From Austwickia sp. (lineage in GTDB: Bacteria; Actinomycetota; Actinomycetes; Actinomycetales; Dermatophilaceae): a stretch of 64,000 nucleotides of DNA. Numbering within the stretch: the stretch's first letter is position 1; each line of letters starts with the position of its first letter. Positions 25,910 through 34,458 of this stretch are shown here, piece by piece. The stretch is taken from assembly GCA_016699675.1 (NCBI GenBank), contig CP064985.1:3968001-4032000 (forward strand). The letters are read 5' to 3'. Under the pieces are notes generated by a model. The model searched no databases. It was not told where the DNA came from and was given only the letters and a program-made list of their open reading frames with translations. The translations under genes and the position numbers were made by a program.

Positions 25910-27453
25910 TTGAAGTCTGCCGAGGAGATCATGGAAATGTTGGATGCCTACGACCTAACAGGTTCGTTGCGCGATGCCGGCGAGCTGGCTGGCTGCTCCC
26001 ACCACACGGTGAAGCGGTACGTGGATCGCCGTGCTGGCGGCGGGGAGTTGCCGGCGGCGGCGGTGCGGCCGATGTTGATCGATGAGTATCTGCCCAAGGT
26101 CGAGGAGTGGGTCGAGCGGTCGGTCGGGAAGGTCCGTGCCGATGTGGCGCACGAGAAGCTGCTCGCCCTGGGCTACGGAGGGTCGGAGCGCACCACCCGC
26201 CGTGCGGTCGCGAAGGTCAAGAAGTCCTACCGGGCCGGACACGTGCGGGTGCACCGTCCCTGGGTGACTGAGCCGGGGATGTGGTTGCAGTACGACTACG
26301 GCGATGGCCCCGTCGTCGACGGCGTCAAGACCGTGCTGTTCGTCGCCTGGCTGGCTTGGTCGCGGTTCCGGGTCGTGTTGCCGATCCGCGACAAGACGAT
26401 GCCCTCGGTGTTCGCTGCCCTGGACGTGACGTTCCGGCGGCTGGGTGGGGTGCCGACCTATGTGTTGACCGACAACGAGAAGACCGTCACGGTCGAGCAC
26501 ATCGCCGGAATTCCGGTGCGGAATCCGCAGCTGGTGGCGTTCGCCGAGCACTACTCGATGGTCGTGCACACCTGCGTCCCGGCCGATCCGGCGTCCAAGG
26601 GCGGCACCGAGTCGTCGGTGAAGATCAGCAAGGCCGACCTGGTCCCCAAGGACACCAACCTGCGCGAGGGGTACGCCTCGTTCGCCGAGCTCGGGCGGCG
26701 TGCGTGGAGTTCTGCGAGAAGGTCAACACCCGAGCGCACCGGGTCACTCGTCGGCCACCGATCGAGATGCTCGCCGAGGAACGGGTCCGGCTGCACCCGG
26801 TCCCGATGACCCCGCACACGGTCGCGTTCGGCACCACGCGGGTGGTGCCGGGCAACACACCGATGGTGATGTTCGAGTCCGGCCAGTACTCGGTCCCGCA
26901 TGCCCTGCTGGGTGCGACGGTGTGGGTCCGTGCCCATGGTGTCGGCGAGGACGAGTGGGTCGTCATCGTCCACGTCGGCCAGGACGGTCCCCTCGAAGTC
27001 GCCCGCCACCGCCGGGCCACACCCGGCACCCCGAAGATCGATGACGAGCACTTCCCAGCCCAGCCGTCCGGGCCACTGGACCGCCAGCCCCGTGCGAAGA
27101 ACCCGGCCGAGTCCGACTTCCTCGACCTGGGCGAGGGCGCGAGGTTGTGGCTGATCGAGGCCGCCGCCGCAGGCACACCACGGATGCGCGTCAAGATGGC
27201 CGAAGCCCTCAGCTTGGCCAAGCTGTTCGACCCCGTCGAGGTCGACTGGGCACTGGGCCACGCCGCCGTGCACGGCCGGTTCGCCGAAGCAGACCTGTCC
27301 TCGATCCTGGACCACCACGCCCGAGCACCGAAAGCCGGTGAGCACCGGGCCAGCGAGGACTCCTCGCTGACCCAGGGCACCAGCGCATGGGCACGGCTCG
27401 GTGAACAGGTCGGCCAGCACGACGGCCGCGACGGGAACGAGGTGGCCCGATGA
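25910..27453 (+). pseudogene. IS21 transposase IstA, frameshifted
   Basis: DDE transposase of the IS21 family. The start region reads LKSAEEIMEMLDAYDLTGSL, RDAGELAGCSHHTVKRYVDR (helix-turn-helix). The catalytic core follows: YDYGDGPVVDG (first Asp), VPTYVLTDNEKTVTV (second Asp) and DPASKGGTESSVKISK (Glu). At about 26690-26700 the frame changes from FAELGRR to ACVEFCEKVNTRAHRVTRRP and runs to the stop at 27453. The TTG at 25910 with GAGGAAGG upstream is preferred; ATG 25865 is in frame. The break is after the catalytic residues. Its stop overlaps istB. Confidence 0.85.
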
Positions 27454-28232
27454 CGACGAGAAGCACGGCGTCAGCACCGCCGCTGCCAGCCGAACTGGAG
27501 GAGCTGTTGCGCCGGTTGCGGCTGCCGCACATCCGTCGTCACGCACCCGAGGTCGTCGCAACCGCGAAAGCCCAACGCTGGGAGCCCGCCGAGGTGTTGA
27601 AGGCGCTGTTCGCCGAGGAGGTCGCCGGCCGGGAGCGTTCCGCACTTGTCACCCGGCGAGCGTCGGCGGGCTTCCCCACCGGGAAGACCTTCGACGCGTG
27701 GCAGCCCGAGGCATCCTCGATCCCAGTCCCGACCCAGCAGGCGCTCCGCACCCTGGAATGGGTCCACCGCCGCGAGAACCTCGTGGTCTGCGGCCCGTCG
27801 GGCACCGGGAAGACGTTCCTGCTGGAGGCCCTTGGCCAGCAAGCCGTCGAGGCCGGGTTGAAGGTCGCCTGGTTCACCCTGGAAGACCTCGGCGTCCTAC
27901 TCCGAAGGCACCGTGCGGACGACACTGTCACCAAGGCCATCGCCCGGGTCCTGCGCGCCGACCTGGTCATCGTCGATGACATCGGCCTGCTGCCGGTCGC
28001 CGCGGACGCCGCCGAGGGGCTCTACAGACTCGTCGACGCCGCCTATGAGAAGCGGTCAGTCGCGATCAGCTCGAACCTCCACCCCTCTGGGTTCGACGAG
28101 CTGATGCCCAAGACGCTGGCCACCGCCACGGTGGACCGACTGCTCCACCACGCCCACGTCTGCCAGACCAGCGGCGACAGCGTCCGGCTCACCCAAGCAC
28201 TCGCCGGTCAAGGGGTGAGCCCGTTGAACTGA
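27450..28232 (+). CDS. istB: IS21 helper ATPase IstB
   Basis: A 260-residue AAA+ protein related to DnaC that assists IstA in target choice. Walker A GPSGTGKT lies near residue 115, Walker B DLVIVDDIGLLP near 170, and sensor-1 SVAISSNLHPSGF after it, followed by TATVDRLLHHAHV. The ATG at 27450 overlaps the istA stop (ATGA). Intact. The short variable C-terminus ends SPLN just before the terminal repeats. Confidence 0.93.
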   Translation: MTTRSTASAPPLPAELEELLRRLRLPHIRRHAPEVVATAKAQRWEPAEVLKALFAEEVAGRERSALVTRRASAGFPTGKTFDAWQPEASSIPVPTQQALRTLEWVHRRENLVVCGPSGTGKTFLLEALGQQAVEAGLKVAWFTLEDLGVLLRRHRADDTVTKAIARVLRADLVIVDDIGLLPVAADAAEGLYRLVDAAYEKRSVAISSNLHPSGFDELMPKTLATATVDRLLHHAHVCQTSGDSVRLTQALAGQGVSPLN

Positions 28233-28261
28233 CCACCCTGGTCGGTGGTGGCCACAACCCC

Positions 28262-28358
28262 CTTGGGTAGATCCCGTGGCCACCACCGGGCAGATCTCGT
28301 GACCGTCAGCGGGCAGCTTTCATGTCCGCCACTGGGCAGTTCCGACTGTCCCTTGACA
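28262..28358. repeat. IS21 right end, multiple terminal repeats
   Basis: Inverted relative to the left end. On the minus strand the units read GAACTGCCCAGTGGCGGAC, AAGCTGCCCGCTGACGGTC, GATCTGCCCGGTGGTGGCC and a worn GATCTACCC. The outermost bases are TGTCAAGG. Confidence 0.8.
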
Positions 28359-28364
28359 GCCGTC
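28359..28364. repeat. IS21 target-site duplication, right copy
   Basis: GCCGTC, identical to 25709-25714, directly after the right terminal bases of the element. Confidence 0.85.
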
Positions 28365-28714
28365 ACCACCGTCAACCCGCGGGACCGGGCGTGGCCCGCG
28401 ATGAGGACGTCAAAGGGGCCGATCGGTGTGCCCTTCCGCGCCAAGTCGGCCCGGATCTGCGCCGCATGATCCGCCGCCGACCGATCAAGGTCCAGCACCG
28501 TCACCAGTTCGAGAAGCCGCTCAGCCTGTGACCTGCCCAGCTCGGGATCGTTCGCTCTTGCGGCGCCGAAGTAGAGCTCGGAGACCACTACGGTCGAGGT
28601 CGCCAACCGTCCCTCGTGGCGTGCCAAGTGGGCCTGCAGGTCCGGCGACGCACGACGCAGAGCCTCGATGAGAACGCTTGAGTCCAAGAGAAACTGTGGC
28701 GCGATCACCACCAT
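28359..28714 (-). pseudogene. vapC: VapC toxin (PIN domain), 5' part interrupted by IS21
   Basis: ATG 28714 gives MVVIAPQFLLDSSVLIEALR, TSTVVVSELYFGAAR and GTPIGPFDVLIAGHARSRGL, a PIN-domain ribonuclease with the acidic residues Asp11, Glu46 and Asp102 in place. Coding agreement ends at VVTA, where the IS21 element begins; the present frame reads on into the element for ~49 foreign residues to 28208. The last 18 residues of the toxin lie at 25651-25714. ATG overlaps the end of vapB by 10 nt. The truncated toxin is probably inactive or misfolded. Confidence 0.88.
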
Positions 28715-28932
28715 TCGCGCTCCTGCATCGGAGGCTGGTCCCGCTCGGGAAAGCCAGCGGGGTTGGCGCGCACGTCGTCGAACCACCGGTCCCAGGTGTG
28801 GCCCACCGGGGTGATGACTCGTGAGTTGCCCTCGACGACGATGCTGACCTCCACGTCCTCGGGAAATGCGACCTCTGCCGGGAGGCGAACCGCCTGAGTA
28901 CGGTTGGCTCGGAACAGCTTGGTAATCACCAT
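28705..28932 (-). CDS. vapB: VapB-type antitoxin (AbrB-like), orphaned
   Basis: A 75-residue antitoxin. The N-terminal swapped-hairpin AbrB/SpoVT DNA-binding part is MVITKLFRANRTQAVRLPAE, VAFPEDVEVSIVVEGNSRVI. The C-terminal DRWFDDVRANPAGFPERDQP is the usual toxin-neutralising tail. ATG 28932 has GGAGG five bases upstream; ATG 28944 is also in frame. It is followed by the broken vapC with a 10-nt overlap. With the toxin disrupted it has no local partner. Confidence 0.88.
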   Translation of the reverse strand: MVITKLFRANRTQAVRLPAEVAFPEDVEVSIVVEGNSRVITPVGHTWDRWFDDVRANPAGFPERDQPPMQEREWW

Positions 28933-28966
28933 GGCGTCCTCCATCCCCTGTAGATACAGCCAGGAT

Positions 28967-28977
28967 ATACGCCGTAT
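28967..28977 (-). promoter_or_regulatory. Possible VapBC operator
   Basis: The 11-bp palindrome ATACG-G-CGTAT (minus strand) lies 35 bp upstream of the vapB ATG in a locally AT-richer stretch. VapB antitoxins usually repress their own promoter through such palindromes. No -35/-10 pair is certain. Confidence 0.4.
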
Positions 28978-29039
28978 GGCACGCTGGCCAGGAGTCTGTC
29001 GCCACGCCGCCGCGGACTGTCTGGCGTAACTCAGCCAAC

Positions 29040-29105
29040 GGGGCGGGAGAGGGGTCGAACCAGCTAAAGACGCCTTTCCCGCTTGAGAGACCCCTGTCCC
29101 GCCCC
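29040..29105 (-). terminator. Long hairpin after polA
   Basis: A 17-bp inverted repeat with one mismatch (GGGGCGGGAGAGGGGTC / GACCCCTGTCCCGCCCC) around a ~32-base loop, 28 bp after the polA stop and before the vapBC promoter region. Probably ends polA transcription. Confidence 0.6.
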
Positions 29106-29132
29106 GCCTCGCCGGAGTGCCGTTCCCTCGCT

Positions 29133-31823
29133 TCAGTGCTCCGCGTCGAACCAGCTGTGGCCGACGCCGACGTTGACCTCCAGCGGTACGTCGAGGGGCA
29201 CCGCGGCGCCCATCTCCCGGCGTACGAGCGCTTCCAGCGCCTCCCGCTCCCCCGGCGCGACTTCCAAGACCAACTCGTCGTGCACCTGCAGCAGCACCCG
29301 CGACGCGAGTCCCTCGCCCCGCAGCGCCCGGTCCACGCCCAGCATCGCTACCTTCATGACGTCCGCAGCCGACCCCTGGATCGGCGCATTGAGCGCCATC
29401 CGCTCGGCCATCTCCCGGCGCTGCCGGTTCGAACTCGTCAGGTCCGGCAGATAGCGGCGCCGGCCCAGCATCGTCTCCGTGTACCCCTGCTTGCGCGCCA
29501 CGTCGACGACCGACCGCAGGTAATCCCGCACCCCGCCGAACCGGTCGAAATACGCCTCCATCAGCCCCGTCGCCTCGGCCGTCGAGATCGTCAGCTGCTT
29601 GGACAGGCCGAACGCCGACAGCCCGTACGCCAGCCCGTAGCTCATCGCCTTCACCTTGGCGCGCATCGCGCTGGTCACGTCGGCCGGGTCGACCTCCCAC
29701 ACCCGGGCCCCGACGAACCGGTGCAGATCCTCGCCGGCGCGGTACGCCTCGATCAGCCCCGCGTCGCCGGACAGGTGCGCCATGATCCGCATCTCGATCT
29801 GCGAATAGTCCGCCGACATCAGCGACTCGAACTCGATCCCCGCCGATCGACCCACCACGAACGCGGACCGGATCCGCCGCCCCTCCTCGGTGCGGATCGG
29901 GATGTTCTGCAGGTTCGGGTCCGTCGAGCTCAGGCGCCCGGTCGCCGCGATCGTCTGCATGTACGTCGTGTGGATGCGCCCGTCGTCCGCGATCGACTTC
30001 AGCAGCCCCTCGACCGTGACCCGCAGCCGCGCCGCGTCCCGGTGCCGCAGCAGCGCCTCCAGGAACGGGTGCTCGGTCTTGCCATAGAGGTCGGCCAACG
30101 CGTCCGCGTCGGTCGTGTACCCCGTCTTGGTCCGCTTCGTCTTCGGCATGCCCAGCTTGTCGAACAGGATCACCTGGAGCTGCTTGGGCGAACCGAGGTT
30201 GACGGTGTCGTCGCCGATCGCCGCGTACGCATCCGCCTGGGCCTGCGCCACCTGGTCGGCGAAGTGCCCCTCCAACGACTCCAGCCCGTCGCGGTCCACC
30301 GAGATCCCGACCCGCTCCATCCGGCCCAGGATGTGCACGATGGGCAGCTCGACGTCGGCCAGCAGAGCGGTGCCCCCGGTCCGGGCCAGCTCCTCGTCCA
30401 GCGCCACCGACAGGTCCAGCACCGCCCGGGCGCGGACCATCGCGTCCTGCGCGGCGGCGTCGCCTTGGGGGCTGAAGTCGAGGACCCCCTGGCCGCTCGC
30501 CGCGGCGTCGTCCTCGGGCCGCAGCTCCCGCTTGAGGTAGCGCACCGTGAGATCGGCCAGGTCATAGGACCGCTGGTCCGGGCGGGCCAGGTACGCCGCG
30601 AGCGCCGTGTCGTGGACCAGCCCCACCGGCGCGTACCCGCGGGCGATCAGCGCCTGCAGCGGGCCCTTCGCGTCGTGCAGCGTCATGGGCCGCTCGGGGT
30701 CCGCCAGCCAGGCCGCCAAGGCCGCGTCGTCGGCCATCGACATCCCCGCCAGGTCGACGTACGCCGCCTCCTCCCCCGCCGCCAGCGCCACCCCCTCCGC
30801 GTCGCCGGTGCCCCGGGCCCAGGTGCCCACCACGTGCACCCCGGTGCGCACCCCCGGTCCGGCGTGCGCGGCCAGCCACGGCCCCACCGCACCCGGCGCC
30901 AGCACGGCGCCGTCCACCGCGACCCCGGCCTCGGCCTCCGGCTCGGCCGTCGTCAGCGTCGCGAAGAGCCGGTCCCGCAGCACCCGGAACTCCAGCCCGT
31001 CGAAGACCTGATGCACCTCGTCGCGGTCCCACGGCCGCCGCGCCAGGTCCTCGATCGACACGTCCAGCTCGACATCGTCGACCAGCCGGTTGAGCCGCCG
31101 GTTGCGCAGCACGGCATCGACGTGCGCCCGCAGCGACTCCCCGGCCTTGCCCTTGATCTGATCCACGTGCGCGATGACGCCGGTCAGGTCGCCGTACGTC
31201 GTCAGCCACTTCGCCGCCGTCTTCGGCCCCACGCCGGGCACCCCGGGCAGGTTGTCCGAGGTCTCCCCCACGAGCGCGGCCAGATCGCTGTAGAGCCGCG
31301 GCGGCACGCCGTACTTCTCCTCGATCTGCGCCGGCCCCATCCGCCACACCTCGGAGACGCCGCGCACCGGGTAGATGATCGTCGTCGAGTCGTCCACGAG
31401 CTGGAACGTGTCGCGGTCGCCGGAACCGATCCGGATATCCGCGATGCCGTCCGCCCGCGCCTGCGCCACCAGCGTCGCGATGATGTCGTCCGCCTCGAAT
31501 CCCGCGACGTCCACGTGCCTGATCCGCAGCGCGTCGAGGACCTCCTTGATCAACGCCACCTGGCCGCGGAAGTCCTCCGGGGTGCTGGCGCGCCCCGCCT
31601 TGTACTCCCCGTATTCCTGCGTCCGGAACGTCTCCCGCGCCCGGTCGAACGCGACCCCGACGTGCGTCGGTTCCTCGTCGCGCAGCACATTGATGAGCAT
31701 CGACGTGAACCCGAACACCGCATTGGTGACCTGCCCGGTCTGGGTCGAGAAGTTCTCCGCCGGCAGCGCGAAGAACGCCCGGTACGCCAGGGAGTGACCG
31801 TCGAGAAGGAGGAGGCGACTCAC
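29133..31823 (-). CDS. polA: DNA polymerase I
   Basis: An 896-residue repair and Okazaki-fragment polymerase. The N-terminal 5'-3' exonuclease has LLLLDGHSLAYRAFFALPAE, VAGFEADDIIATLV and GSGDRDTFQLVDD. The middle 3'-5' exonuclease domain lacks the DEDD acidic residues, as in other actinobacterial PolA. Polymerase motifs are DPNLQNIPIRTEEGRRIRSA, MSADYSQIEMRIMAHLSGD (motif A), the finger helix RAKVKAMSYGLAYGLSAFGL and VHDELVLEV (motif C). GTG 31823 is chosen because VSRLLLLDGHS matches the family start; a 14-codon upstream extension is unlikely. Intact. Confidence 0.96.
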   Translation of the reverse strand: MSRLLLLDGHSLAYRAFFALPAENFSTQTGQVTNAVFGFTSMLINVLRDEEPTHVGVAFDRARETFRTQEYGEYKAGRASTPEDFRGQVALIKEVLDALRIRHVDVAGFEADDIIATLVAQARADGIADIRIGSGDRDTFQLVDDSTTIIYPVRGVSEVWRMGPAQIEEKYGVPPRLYSDLAALVGETSDNLPGVPGVGPKTAAKWLTTYGDLTGVIAHVDQIKGKAGESLRAHVDAVLRNRRLNRLVDDVELDVSIEDLARRPWDRDEVHQVFDGLEFRVLRDRLFATLTTAEPEAEAGVAVDGAVLAPGAVGPWLAAHAGPGVRTGVHVVGTWARGTGDAEGVALAAGEEAAYVDLAGMSMADDAALAAWLADPERPMTLHDAKGPLQALIARGYAPVGLVHDTALAAYLARPDQRSYDLADLTVRYLKRELRPEDDAAASGQGVLDFSPQGDAAAQDAMVRARAVLDLSVALDEELARTGGTALLADVELPIVHILGRMERVGISVDRDGLESLEGHFADQVAQAQADAYAAIGDDTVNLGSPKQLQVILFDKLGMPKTKRTKTGYTTDADALADLYGKTEHPFLEALLRHRDAARLRVTVEGLLKSIADDGRIHTTYMQTIAATGRLSSTDPNLQNIPIRTEEGRRIRSAFVVGRSAGIEFESLMSADYSQIEMRIMAHLSGDAGLIEAYRAGEDLHRFVGARVWEVDPADVTSAMRAKVKAMSYGLAYGLSAFGLSKQLTISTAEATGLMEAYFDRFGGVRDYLRSVVDVARKQGYTETMLGRRRYLPDLTSSNRQRREMAERMALNAPIQGSAADVMKVAMLGVDRALRGEGLASRVLLQVHDELVLEVAPGEREALEALVRREMGAAVPLDVPLEVNVGVGHSWFDAEH

Positions 31824-31927
31824 ATGTGGCAGCCTAGGCCCCACCCCCGACAGCGCGACGTACACCGTACGTCGCCCGGGGCCGGCCCGCCGGATCGGCG
31901 CGGCGAAAAGGCAAAGGAGAGTACGGC

Positions 31928-32482
31928 GTGAGCGAGAGGCCCTGGGGCAGCCGGGACGGCGGATCGAGTACGGCGTTGCCGCGCGGCGTCACGCTGCCTC
32001 GCGAGGAGACGCTCGTCGGGCGGATGGGCATCGACGTGACGCACGCCAGCCCCGAGCAGACCGTGGCGACGATGCCGGTCGAGCCCAATCGGCAGCCCTA
32101 CGGCCTGCTGCACGGCGGCGCCAGCGCGGTCCTCGCTGAGACCGTCGGCTCGATCGCGGCCGCTTACCACGCCCACACCATCGGCAAGCTGGCCGTCGGC
32201 GTCGAGCTCAACTGCACGCATCACCGGGCGGTGCGCTCGGGCACCGTGACCGGCACCGCGACGAAGCTGCACGCCGGCACGAGCGCCGCGACGTACGAGA
32301 TCGTCATCGTCGACGAGCAGGACCGCCGCGTCTGCACCTCGCGGCTGACCTGCATGCTGATCGATCGCGCCCCGGGCGCGCCGGGCGCGCCGGGTGCCCC
32401 CGCACAGGACCCCGAGGGCGTCGTGGACTCCGACGACGGCGACGACGTCCAAGACGTCGGTGGGGACACGCCGGGCGCATGA
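31928..32482 (+). CDS. Hotdog-fold thioesterase (PaaI/YbdB-like)
   Basis: A 184-residue hotdog thioesterase. The core GRMGIDVTHASPEQTVATMP, then NRQPYGLLHGGASAVLAETV (HGG motif with the catalytic acidic residue) and VGVELNCTHHRAVRSGTVTG matches the PaaI/MenI class. A ~35-residue C-terminal tail with APGAPGAPGAPAQDPEG and an acidic end is unusual. Divergent from polA, a position conserved in related genomes as far as I recall. The acyl-CoA substrate is not known. Start GTG 31928. Confidence 0.88.
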   Translation: MSERPWGSRDGGSSTALPRGVTLPREETLVGRMGIDVTHASPEQTVATMPVEPNRQPYGLLHGGASAVLAETVGSIAAAYHAHTIGKLAVGVELNCTHHRAVRSGTVTGTATKLHAGTSAATYEIVIVDEQDRRVCTSRLTCMLIDRAPGAPGAPGAPAQDPEGVVDSDDGDDVQDVGGDTPGA

Positions 32483-32492
32483 GCGCGCACCG

Positions 32493-33266
32493 ATGACCGG
32501 GGGCTTCCCCGGCCTGGGCACCCTGCTCAACGCCGCGACCGTCATCGTGGGGTCGCTGATCGGCATGCTCGTGGGCAACCGGCTACCCGAACGCACCCGG
32601 GACCTGGTGACCGACTGCCTCGGCCTGGTCACCCTCCTCATGGCGGCGCTGTCGGCGGCGTCGGTGATGGACGGGGAGCTGACCTCGCGCGTCCGCACCG
32701 GCGCGCCCGTCCTCATCGTGCTCGGCAGCCTGCTGATCGGGGGCATCGCCGGCTCGATGCTGCGGATCGAGGACCGGCTGGAGTCCCTGGGTGACGCCGC
32801 GGCCCGCTGGTCGGCGCGGCGCCGGGGTCGCGCCTTGGAGGGCGCCGCCGAGCAGGCCGAGGCCGACCGCTTCACCCAGGGCTGGCTGACGGCGACCCTG
32901 CTGTTCTGCGTTGGCCCGCTGACGATCCTGGGTTCGCTGGACGACGGGTTGGGCCGTGGCATCGACAAGCTGGCCGTGAAGTCGGTGCTCGACGGGTTCG
33001 CATCGATGGCGTTCGCGGCGTCGTTCGGGATCGGGGTGCTCGCCTCGGCGCTGTCCGTCCTGGTCATCCAGGGTGCGCTGACCATCGTGGGCATCTTCCT
33101 CGGCACGATCATGCCTGCCGCGCAGATCGCGGCGCTGACCGCGACCGGAGGCCTGGTCCTCGCCGGCATCGGGCTGCGGCTGCTGCGGATCCGGCAGATC
33201 CCGGTCGGCGACATGCTCCCGGCGCTGGTGGTGGCGCCGCTGCTCACGACGCTGGTGGCGCGCTAG
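32493..33266 (+). CDS. DUF554 family membrane protein
   Basis: A 257-residue membrane protein of the DUF554 (YdfK-like) family. Six or seven hydrophobic segments are seen, starting with GTLLNAATVIVGSLIGMLVG and including LIVLGSLLIGGIAGSML and LLFCVGPLTILGSLDDGL, which is characteristic. ATG 32493 follows the thioesterase stop by 10 bp. The family may be a transporter; the role is unknown. Confidence 0.9.
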   Translation: MTGGFPGLGTLLNAATVIVGSLIGMLVGNRLPERTRDLVTDCLGLVTLLMAALSAASVMDGELTSRVRTGAPVLIVLGSLLIGGIAGSMLRIEDRLESLGDAAARWSARRRGRALEGAAEQAEADRFTQGWLTATLLFCVGPLTILGSLDDGLGRGIDKLAVKSVLDGFASMAFAASFGIGVLASALSVLVIQGALTIVGIFLGTIMPAAQIAALTATGGLVLAGIGLRLLRIRQIPVGDMLPALVVAPLLTTLVAR

Positions 33267-33342
33267 AGACGCGCCGATCACCGCTCCCGGCCGGCGTGCC
33301 CGAACGCCTCGTTCGGCACGGCTGTGGCCCATGACCGCTCAC

Positions 33343-33382
33343 GACCTGCGCGTTTGGTGCCATGGCACCCAAACCGCAGGTC
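33343..33382. terminator. Bidirectional terminator between convergent genes
   Basis: GACCTGCGCGTTTGGTGCC and GGCACCCAAACCGCAGGTC form an almost perfect ~18-bp stem with a two-base centre and two single-base offsets. It lies between the convergent DUF554 and pdtaR genes. No T run on either side. The rest of 33267-33485 shows nothing recognisable. Confidence 0.65.
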
Positions 33383-33485
33383 ACGAACGGTCGCCGTACG
33401 GATAAAGGCCGACCGGGAGCTCGTCATCGCTTCCTCGGCCGGCAATCGCAGCGGCGAGCTGCCTGTCGCGTCGCCAGCGGGCGGG

Positions 33486-34163
33486 CTACTTCTTCTTGCC
33501 CGAGGGCAGGCCGTCGATCACGAGCTGGGCCACCTCGCGCATTCCCAACCGGCGGTCCATCGCCGTCTTCTGGATCCACCGGAAGGCCTCGGACTCCGTC
33601 AGTCCCATCTGCTCCTGCAGGATCCCCTTGGCGCGGTCGACCGTCTTGCGGGTCTCCAGCCGCTCGCCGAGGTCGGCGATCTCCGCCTCCAGGGCGTGCA
33701 GCTCGACCCAACGGGACCGGGCGATGTCGATGGCGGGGCGCAGGTCGTCGATGGTGAAGGGCTTGACCACGTAGGCCATGACGCCGGCGTCGCGGGCCCG
33801 TTCGACCAGGTCGCGGTCGCTGAACGCGGTCAGCATGACGCACGGCGCGATGCGCTCCTTGCCGATCACCTCAGCCGCCGAGATCCCATCCTTGACGGGC
33901 ATCTTCACGTCGAGGATCACCAGGTCGGGGCGGTGCTCGCGGGCAAGGTCCACGGCCTGCTCGCCGTCGCTGGCTTGGCCGACTACGTCGTAGCCGCTGT
34001 CGGCCAGCATCTCGGCCAGGTCGAGGCGGATCAGGGCCTCGTCCTCGGCCACGACCACGCGGACGCCATCCCGGCCGGCGTCCTCAGCGGCGGATTCGAG
34101 GACCTGCGGACGGGACGGGGGCGGGGCTGGTACCGGGGCCGTGGGCTTGATGGTCACCCGCAC
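33486..34163 (-). CDS. pdtaR: ANTAR-domain response regulator PdtaR
   Basis: A 225-residue response regulator. The receiver domain (about 34-150) has the acidic pair in RVVVAEDEALIRLDLAEML, the phospho-acceptor Asp in PDLVILDVKMPVKDG, Thr in VMLTAFS and Lys in AYVVKPF. The C-terminal ANTAR RNA-binding domain reads RLETRKTVDRAKGILQEQMG, LTESEAFRWIQKTAMDRRL. This is the pattern of PdtaR, which acts as an antiterminator in mycobacteria after phosphorylation by PdtaS. No PdtaS kinase is in this window. A Pro-rich N-terminal extension precedes the receiver. Confidence 0.92.
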   Translation of the reverse strand: MRVTIKPTAPVPAPPPSRPQVLESAAEDAGRDGVRVVVAEDEALIRLDLAEMLADSGYDVVGQASDGEQAVDLAREHRPDLVILDVKMPVKDGISAAEVIGKERIAPCVMLTAFSDRDLVERARDAGVMAYVVKPFTIDDLRPAIDIARSRWVELHALEAEIADLGERLETRKTVDRAKGILQEQMGLTESEAFRWIQKTAMDRRLGMREVAQLVIDGLPSGKKK

Positions 34164-34375
34164 ATCTTAGGACCTCGATCCTGACCGCACGTGAGGCGGA
34201 TCCTGGACGTACGCTGAATTCCAGCGAGCGGCAACGGGATCCGAACCAACGGACCGACATCGGAGGGTGGCGCCGGTGGCCGCCCAGAGGGCACCGGACG
34301 CCGGAATGGGACCGGCGCGCGTCTACGCGGCCGTAGCGTGCTCCGCGGATGGCTGACTGTGCTGCCGGACTACGG

Positions 34376-34458
34376 TGCCGGGAGCGGGACTTGAACCCGC
34401 ACGACCTTGCGGTCAGAGCATTTTGAGTGCCCCGTGTCTGCCATTCCACCACCCCGGC
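34376..34458 (-). tRNA. tRNA-Leu (anticodon CAA)
   Basis: On the minus strand an 83-nt tRNA folds with a 7-bp acceptor stem GCCGGGG/TCCCGGC (last pair G-T) and discriminator A. The anticodon stem GGGCA/TGCTC encloses loop CTCAAAA, giving anticodon CAA for UUG codons. The long variable arm (TGACCGCAAGGTCG) is typical of class II tRNA-Leu, and the T-arm is GCGGGTTCAAGTCCCGC. The 3' CCA is not encoded. Confidence 0.95.

Larger units (their letters stand above)
25715..28358 (+). mobile_element. IS21-family insertion sequence inserted in vapC
   Basis: A 2644-bp element starting TGTCGG and ending TTGACA, flanked by 6-bp direct repeats GCCGTC. It carries istA and istB with a 4-nt overlap, and each end has four related ~22-bp repeats of the form (a)CTGCCC...GGnCAyG, as expected for IS21 elements. 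It is inserted in the opposite orientation to vapC, splitting it after codon 118/119. istA has a frame break, so transposition ability is uncertain. Confidence 0.92.

Noticed and set aside
28365..29038. Fusion gene of vapC with IS-encoded tail as a new protein
   Set aside because: The tail is read out of IS21 terminal repeats and differs from any VapC end; the true C-terminus is found on the other side of the element.
29136..31931. A 931-codon plus-strand frame opposite polA
   Set aside because: Antisense shadow of polA codon bias. No recognisable domain or ribosome site.
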